The notes below the pieces were generated by a model that saw nothing but the letters and a program-made list of their open reading frames with translations, made no database searches and had not been told where the DNA came from. DNA of 62,349 nt from Chloroflexota bacterium. GTDB lineage: Bacteria > Chloroflexota > Ktedonobacteria > Ktedonobacterales > Ktedonobacteraceae. The stretch is taken from NCBI GenBank assembly GCA_902810755.1, contig CADDYT010000014.1:1-62349 (forward strand). Reading direction: 5' to 3'. Every line of letters begins with the position of its first letter. Within the stretch, counting starts at the first letter, position 1. The position numbers were made by a program, and so were the translations under genes. This document shows, piece after piece, positions 57,635 through 62,349 of the stretch.

Positions 57635-59104
57635 ATGCAAACGACAACCACACACAGTAAAGACGACCTGTTCCCGTTCGGTGGCGAACATCGCATCTTC
57701 CTCGGCAGCGATTGGGTGGAGAGCGGCGAACAGGTCGAGATTCGTTTCCCGTATGATCGCAGCCTGCTGGTCGGGCGCGTTGCCTGGGCCACGCCGCGCG
57801 AGGTCGAGGCCGCGCTGACAGTAGCAGGCGAGGGCGCACGGGAGATGGCGCGCTGGCCCCTGCACCGCCGTTCCACGTTGCTGCACCGCGTCGCCGACCT
57901 GATCGCCGCCAATAGCGAGCGGCTGGCATGGCTCATCGTCCACGAAGTCGGCAAGCCCATCAAAGATGCTCGTCTGGAACTGGCGCGTTCGGTGGCAGCG
58001 GTGCGGCTGGCGGCGGAAGAGGCCAATCGTATCGCGGGCGAGGTGGTGCCGATGGATGCCATGCCGGGCGGCGAGGGACGTATCGCCTTCACCGTGCGCC
58101 GCCCGCTGGGCATCATCGCGGGCATCACCGGCTTCAACTTTCCCCTCCTGCTGGATTGCCACAAAATCGCGCCCGCGCTGGCCGCAGGAAACGCCATCAT
58201 CCTCAAGCCCGCGCCCGATACGCCCATTACCGCGCTCGAACTGGCGAAGCTCTTTGCCGAGGCTGGCGTCCCGCGCGGCGCGCTCAGCGTACTGCCCGGC
58301 GGCGACGAGATCGGCGAGATGCTGGTGCGCGACGAACGGGTCGCGATGATTACCTTCACCGGCAGTTCAGCCGTCGGCAAGCATATTCGCTCCGTCGCCG
58401 GTTACAAGCGCGTGGCCCTCGAACTGGGCAACAACTCGCCGCTGATTATCGAGCCGGACGCCGATTTGCAGCGCGCCGTTGCCCGTGTTGTGGCTGGCGG
58501 CTACTACGCCGTCGGGCAGGCATGCATTGCTGTGCAGCGCATCTATGCCCATCGCTCTATCTGCCAGGAATTCGCGCAACGTCTCGCCAGCGAGGTCGGC
58601 AAACTGCGCACAGGCGACCCACGTGAGGAGACAACCGATAGCTCCACGCTCATCAGCGAGCAGGCCACACGGCGCGTGATGGGCGTCTTACGCGACGCGC
58701 AGGAGCAGGGAGCGCAGTTACTGGTTGGCGGTGAACTGCTGCCCGATGGCTGCATCACCCCCGCTGTGCTGCTCGGCGTCACCCCCGGCATGCAGATTTG
58801 CCAGCACGAACTCTTCGGCCCTGCCGTCGCCATCGCGCCCTATGACTCGCTGGACGAGGCCATCGACCTCGCCAACAGCACGCCTTATGGCTTGCAGGCC
58901 GGTATCTTCACCAACAACTTGCAAAAGGCGTTTGACGCCGCGCAGCGCCTCGACTTCGGCGGCGTCCACATCAACGAAGTCTCCAGCTATCGCGCCGACC
59001 ACATGCCCTACGGCGGCGTCAAGGCCAGCGGCATGGGCCGCGAGGGGCCACGCTATGCCATCGAGGAAATGACGGAGACGAAGATTGTGATAATCACGCC
59101 ATAG
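57635..59104 (+). CDS. NAD(P)-dependent aldehyde dehydrogenase
   Basis: 489 residues from the ATG at 57635, two bases after the M20 stop, with GGAG upstream. Motifs: ITGFNFPLLLDCHKIAPALAAGNAIILKPAPDTP, FTGSSAVGKHI (cofactor loop), the catalytic Glu in VALELGNNSP and the catalytic Cys in YYAVGQACIAVQRI. The wording GQACIAVQR and the short NNSP instead of GGKSP resemble lactaldehyde/glyceraldehyde-3-phosphate (GapN-like) dehydrogenases rather than betaine or retinal types. The substrate is not certain. It likely acts on a product of the neighbouring enzymes. Confidence 0.92.
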   Translation: MQTTTTHSKDDLFPFGGEHRIFLGSDWVESGEQVEIRFPYDRSLLVGRVAWATPREVEAALTVAGEGAREMARWPLHRRSTLLHRVADLIAANSERLAWLIVHEVGKPIKDARLELARSVAAVRLAAEEANRIAGEVVPMDAMPGGEGRIAFTVRRPLGIIAGITGFNFPLLLDCHKIAPALAAGNAIILKPAPDTPITALELAKLFAEAGVPRGALSVLPGGDEIGEMLVRDERVAMITFTGSSAVGKHIRSVAGYKRVALELGNNSPLIIEPDADLQRAVARVVAGGYYAVGQACIAVQRIYAHRSICQEFAQRLASEVGKLRTGDPREETTDSSTLISEQATRRVMGVLRDAQEQGAQLLVGGELLPDGCITPAVLLGVTPGMQICQHELFGPAVAIAPYDSLDEAIDLANSTPYGLQAGIFTNNLQKAFDAAQRLDFGGVHINEVSSYRADHMPYGGVKASGMGREGPRYAIEEMTETKIVIITP

Positions 59105-59117
59105 AAGGAGATGAGAG

Positions 59118-60095
59118 ATGTCAACCATCATGATTACCGGTGGCTCCGGCTTCCTGGGAACCTACGTCATTCGCCAGCTTGCGGAGCGCGGGGATCGCGT
59201 CATCAGCTTCGATGCCGTTGGCCCATCGGCGGAGTTGGCCGCGCTGACCGCTCCCTACGAGGGGCAGATTGTGCGCGTGCGCGGGCAGATTCTCGATCTC
59301 GCCAGCCTGCTCAGGGCCGTGCAGCAATATAAAGTCGAACGTATTTTTCATGCCGCCGCGCTCTACGACCCGCCCTATTCGCTGGATGAACCGGCTATCA
59401 CCTTCCAGGTCAACGTCAACGGCACCATCAACGTGCTGGAAGCGGCGCGGCTGATGGGGGTGCAGCGCGTGGTGCAGAGCAGCAGCATCGCCGTCTACAT
59501 GCCGCGCCAGTATGAGCCAATCGACGAGAAGCATCCCATTCTCACGCCCTCGGCAGGCAACCCACTCGGCCCGTATGGGGCCTCCAAAGCGGCAGCCGAG
59601 ATCGTCGGCCTCACCTACTACAGCACCAACGGCGTCGATTTCATCGCCCTGCGCAACTCCGCCATCTACGGCTACGGCATGCGCTACCCCATGTACATCA
59701 AGCCTATGGTAGAAAACAGCGTGCGCGGCCTGCCCACGCGCTTCGCGACCGGCGGGGACATGCGCCGCGACTATACCCACGTCAAAGACATCGCGCAGGC
59801 AGTGATCAAAGCCCTGGATGTGCCGTCCGAGACGCTCAGCCAGCGCGTCTTCAACATCGGCTCAGGAGCCATGAGCAGCGCCTCGCAGGTAGCAGAAACC
59901 GTGCGCGCCATCCTCCCGAACGCCGATATAGAGGTCGGCTCCGGCCTGAGCGACCTGGAACAGAGCGACATGCGCGCTCGCGGCCTGCTCGACCTGACAG
60001 CCGCCCGCCAGCAACTCAAATACGAGCCGCGCTACCCTCTTGAAGCTGGCATCCGTGACTATATGAATATGTACCGGGAAGCGCAGGGGCTGTGA
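59118..60095 (+). CDS. NAD-dependent epimerase/dehydratase (extended SDR)
   Basis: 325 residues of the Rossmann fold. It has the nucleotide motif GGSGFLGTYVIRQLAERGDRV, the acidic strand end ISFDAVG (NAD preference), the Ser of the triad in VQSSSIAVY, and Tyr-xxx-Lys in GPYGASKAAAEIVG. AAGGAG lies before the ATG. Members oxidise or epimerise sugar nucleotides, or act on sugar acids as uronate dehydrogenases. With the aldehyde dehydrogenase and M20 enzyme immediately upstream (13-base gap), oxidation of a small sugar derivative is at least as likely as surface-sugar synthesis. Confidence 0.9.
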   Translation: MSTIMITGGSGFLGTYVIRQLAERGDRVISFDAVGPSAELAALTAPYEGQIVRVRGQILDLASLLRAVQQYKVERIFHAAALYDPPYSLDEPAITFQVNVNGTINVLEAARLMGVQRVVQSSSIAVYMPRQYEPIDEKHPILTPSAGNPLGPYGASKAAAEIVGLTYYSTNGVDFIALRNSAIYGYGMRYPMYIKPMVENSVRGLPTRFATGGDMRRDYTHVKDIAQAVIKALDVPSETLSQRVFNIGSGAMSSASQVAETVRAILPNADIEVGSGLSDLEQSDMRARGLLDLTAARQQLKYEPRYPLEAGIRDYMNMYREAQGL

Positions 60096-60137
60096 TCGGA
60101 ACGTTCGTTAGGCGACAATGATCACCGGATGCAAAAG

Positions 60138-60875
60138 CTACTGTTTGGCATAGGTAAAGCCAAGATGCTGCGCTACGGCAATAAGGGAACTTCCTGATGG
60201 AGTTTGTTGAGCACCGGGAATAAGGTGAGTCGCCAGTTCGGTGAAGACTGAGTCAGTGGTAAGCCCTCGTGGTTCCGCAAGTTGCCCGGCAAGCCCATTC
60301 AAGGCATCATGGCAGGCTGTCACATGTACGCCACGTTGCTGGAGAGCCTGTAAGCTGGGGTCTTGATACAGGCTATCCGGGTCCTGGGGGCCAAGGCTTC
60401 CATTATCGGTAGTCTGGCGACTGTACAGCGGGTTGCCGCCTGTGATGCCCTCGTTTTTTTGAGCGGTCAGGGTTCCCAGGCTATACTTCATCCACATGTT
60501 GTCATCAAGGGCATAAATAACGGCATTGCCTCTCAGACAAACGACCGGGTAGAGCGTTTTCTTATAAGTGAACTGGAAGGCGTTCAAAGCATTCCTGATT
60601 GCTGTCAGGCCCTGCGACTGAATCTGTTCAACCGTCACAAAATCCCAGATCTGCCTTACATCTGCTGATTTTGCAAGGAATTGTTGGTCAAAGCCACTCG
60701 GGCTGAGATACGCTTGCGCATCGTTCTGTGTAAGAGGCCCGCTGCCGGATTGCACAGAAGAACTGGCATGGACATCCACAGCTTTTGTTACTACTGCACC
60801 ACCAAGAAAACCCACTACGCCTGTTCCCCCGAGACGAAGTATCTGGCGACGCTTGAACAGAAATGATTTAGCCAT
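60138..60875 (-). CDS. Tat-exported DsrE-like protein
   Basis: 245 residues. The N-terminus MAKSFLFKRRQILRLGGTGVVGFLGGAVV is a twin-arginine signal (RRQILRL then a Gly-rich hydrophobic core), so it should be exported folded via the TatAC encoded at 49390. The mature part resembles the DsrE-like fold: AIRNALNAFQFTYKKTLYPVVCLRGNAVIYAL, then VHVTACHDALNGLAGQLAE, with Cys residues (VCLR, TACH) in the positions where that fold often has reactive thiols. A role in sulfur or thiol chemistry is inference. AAAAGGAG lies upstream of the ATG at 60875. It is convergent with the epimerase gene. Confidence 0.6.
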   Translation of the reverse strand: MAKSFLFKRRQILRLGGTGVVGFLGGAVVTKAVDVHASSSVQSGSGPLTQNDAQAYLSPSGFDQQFLAKSADVRQIWDFVTVEQIQSQGLTAIRNALNAFQFTYKKTLYPVVCLRGNAVIYALDDNMWMKYSLGTLTAQKNEGITGGNPLYSRQTTDNGSLGPQDPDSLYQDPSLQALQQRGVHVTACHDALNGLAGQLAEPRGLTTDSVFTELATHLIPGAQQTPSGSSLIAVAQHLGFTYAKQ

Positions 60876-60950
60876 TCTAAAGTTCTCCTTTTACTAAAGA
60901 GTCTGTTTCTTTGCCGACCAATAGCCTGATTTTTCTTCACCACACGATGC

Positions 60951-60990
60951 TCTAATGCCAAGACCCCTCCATACCTGTCTTGGCATTAGA
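60951..60990 (-). promoter_or_regulatory. 14-bp inverted repeat upstream of the DsrE-like gene
   Basis: TCTAATGCCAAGAC at 60951-60964 pairs exactly with GTCTTGGCATTAGA at 60977-60990 around 12 bases. It lies 76-115 bases upstream of the minus-strand ATG at 60875, the usual place for an operator, and no T-run follows. It is not part of either palindrome family. Confidence 0.5.
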
Positions 60991-61081
60991 ACACTGCACG
61001 ATACATTCTGCGCTGCTGTTGATTGCGTGATTGCCGTCGGTTTGGTTTCCTGGCATCATCAAAAGCAGGCTAGATCCTGCG

Positions 61082-61462
61082 TCATGGAGTAGGGATTGTC
61101 CCCGAAGGAGGAATAACTTTCCCGCTCTCTTTCAGCCGCTGATATTCGTCTACTGGAACTATTGTGGTACCAGGCGGAGGGGTAGGTGGTTTCTGTCCTC
61201 CATGATGGAGAATCAGCCTTATATATGCATCTGAAGCTACGAGTTCCGCGAGATGTACCTTGATCAGCTCTTTAATATTCCCCTCTGGAATAAGAAGAAC
61301 TGCTCCACAGGCGGGACAACGATTCGACTGTGTTGCTATTGGTTGATTAAAAAAATTACTGATACGTGTTGCAAACTCGTCAGTTGGTTCTGCTACTACA
61401 ATTTCGACCGAGTGACTCACACCCGCTTCTTGGGGCTGAGCTGTCACAGGGAAACGAGTCAT
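61082..61462 (-). CDS. Hypothetical small protein with a CPxC motif
   Basis: 126 residues from the ATG at 61462 (AAGGAG 10 bases upstream); the frame continues to 61531 but less convincingly. A single CPAC knuckle (RCPACGAVLLIPEG, about 47-60) stands alone without a second pair, so zinc binding would need dimerisation. The C-terminal part is Pro-rich (KPPTPPPGTTIVP). No signal peptide or transmembrane segment is seen. It lies downstream of the MauE-like gene on the same strand (221 bases). I do not recognise a family. Confidence 0.5.
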   Translation of the reverse strand: MTRFPVTAQPQEAGVSHSVEIVVAEPTDEFATRISNFFNQPIATQSNRCPACGAVLLIPEGNIKELIKVHLAELVASDAYIRLILHHGGQKPPTPPPGTTIVPVDEYQRLKESGKVIPPSGTIPTP

Positions 61463-61683
61463 CGATGTGTTCTCCTTCCTAATGAATCCTGCATTCCAGT
61501 GCAGGATTACAGCCTCAATACGCTCATCCATTGAACTTGCCCTTGAACACCTTAGTAGATCACCGACAGGATATAGCTGTCATGGATGGGATGATAGTTC
61601 ATCTTTTTTCTCCACTCTATCAAGTTGAGCGGTCTCCATAAGAGTCAGTTAGCAAGGACAATGAGATATTTTGACCTGTTTGT

Positions 61684-62349
61684 TCAACAGCCATTTTCAC
61701 AGTAAATCTGTCCCAGGTATGTCAGGGAAGAATCACAGTAGTTGCTTAGCGGTTGGCAGCAATACTCATCACACTTCCGATAATAGGGTACCCACTGGTT
61801 GAGGTGACCATCGCAATCCCAGAGGTCATAGCAATTTGGTCCGCCTACACCCCCTGGGCCGCATGAGCAATTGCAGTAGCCTGCAAATACATCGTACACG
61901 CCGAGGGGAAATACTTGCAAAAGAGTACCAACTCCGACGATCAAACCGAGTCGGGTTAGCAATGAGCGCCGGCCTATTGCCTTGCTCGCTGCCTGGGGAT
62001 TGCTTACTACCTTGCGGGTGGCTCGTATTTGTGAAAGATGAAGGAAGCCTCTAGAGGCAGACCCAGGTATTCTTGTGCGGTTGAACATCGTCCACACAAT
62101 GATGCAAATGAAGATAACTGCTTCAATCAGAGGTGATGGCGAAGGAGAAATACTCCTGCTCGCAATAGTTGTGATTACTATGGGGACAAGCATACAGAGA
62201 AGCACAACATTGCGAAACAAAGCTTTTCCTATCGTGGCCTTCTGATTTATCACCCCAGAACACCCACAACTCCTCACATCAAGCCGGGCCGTGAAGCGCG
62301 CTCGCAGAAGGACCCCGCTAAATAGTACGAGCAATGCACCGATTGCTAT
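61684..62349 (-). CDS. MauE-like membrane protein fused to Cys-rich, MauA-like domain (5' end outside window)
   Basis: The frame is open through the right edge (222 codons here), so the N-terminus is missing. The visible part begins in MauE/DoxX-like helices with LLVLFSGVLLRARFTARLDVRSCGCSG, then KALFRNVVLL, the usual MauE order of CGC and RN. After about residue 120 comes a twin-arginine-like signal (GRRSLLTRLGLIVGVGTLL). The last 66 residues hold 11 Cys (CNCSC, CYDLWDC, CDEYCC, CDSS, CENGC). The pattern W-x-C-D-G...Y-x-x-C-x-x-x-CC recalls the light chain of methylamine dehydrogenase, which also uses a twin-arginine leader and many disulfides. A fusion of MauE with a MauA-like domain is inference. 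Confidence 0.55.
   Translation of the reverse strand: MAIGALLVLFSGVLLRARFTARLDVRSCGCSGVINQKATIGKALFRNVVLLCMLVPIVITTIASRSISPSPSPLIEAVIFICIIVWTMFNRTRIPGSASRGFLHLSQIRATRKVVSNPQAASKAIGRRSLLTRLGLIVGVGTLLQVFPLGVYDVFAGYCNCSCGPGGVGGPNCYDLWDCDGHLNQWVPYYRKCDEYCCQPLSNYCDSSLTYLGQIYCENGC

Noticed and set aside
1..62349. CRISPR arrays, tRNA or rRNA genes, transposases
   Set aside because: The only repeated short sequences are paired palindromes without regular spacers, and no cloverleaf, rRNA signature or DDE/tyrosine transposase motif was seen by eye.

Overview
The window looks like chromosomal DNA of a spore-forming, mycelial-type Chloroflexota, most likely class Ktedonobacteria. This is inference from content, not from a marker gene. 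The signs are a moderately high GC content, several Ser/Thr kinases with FHA or zinc-ribbon tails, GAF sensor kinases, a nusB-acpP-rpmF-fabD housekeeping cluster with a Gls24-type protein, an energy-coupling factor (ECF) vitamin transporter and many large intergenic palindromes. I saw no rRNA, tRNA, CRISPR array, transposase or phage gene.

Layout. 1-2477: tail of a coiled-coil protein, a CocE/NonD-type hydrolase and a small glycine-zipper membrane protein. 2484-9305: a membrane Ser/Thr kinase, a HEAT-repeat protein, a DUF4097-type membrane protein and a histidine kinase/response regulator pair. 9344-15929 (minus): a complete four-gene Wadjet type I (JetABCD) plasmid-defence operon. 16155-20730: an MgtC-like protein, then phosphoketolase and acetate kinase, which together form the acetate-producing end of the phosphoketolase shunt. 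20708-28730: a surface-polysaccharide region with four GT4 glycosyltransferases, a nucleotidyltransferase-fold protein and a membrane-anchored GH5 glycosidase. 28886-33856: an S9 peptidase, an ArsR-HTH/DUF2087 regulator with a GNAT acetyltransferase, and a HAD-IIA phosphatase.

34093-43345 is a signalling island: a kinase with an FHA domain, a membrane FHA protein with a long Gln/Gly/Trp/Pro-rich region, a kinase with a double zinc ribbon, a response regulator, a large GAF histidine kinase and two paralogous zinc-ribbon membrane proteins. 43591-44487 is a DHDPS-superfamily aldolase most like 4-hydroxy-2-oxoglutarate aldolase. 44724-47907 is the DUF177-rpmF-fabD-gls24-nusB-acpP run, driven by a consensus TTGACA-17-TATAAT promoter. 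48182-50514 holds an ECF sigma factor with an overlapping small partner, then tatA and tatC. 50627-52505 holds rpiA and glycerate kinase. 52789-56142 is a full ECF transporter (S, A1, A2, T) behind a roughly 250-base leader. 56325-60095 is a likely catabolic operon (M20 peptidase, aldehyde dehydrogenase, epimerase). 60138-62349 carries a Tat-exported DsrE-like protein, a small CPxC protein and a truncated MauE protein fused to a Cys-rich domain resembling methylamine dehydrogenase light chain.

The best-supported special system is Wadjet, which is already described. The least explained are the MauE/Cys-rich fusion at the right edge, the FHA/zinc-ribbon signalling island with its low-complexity scaffold, and two families of long perfect palindromes in the intergenic gaps.
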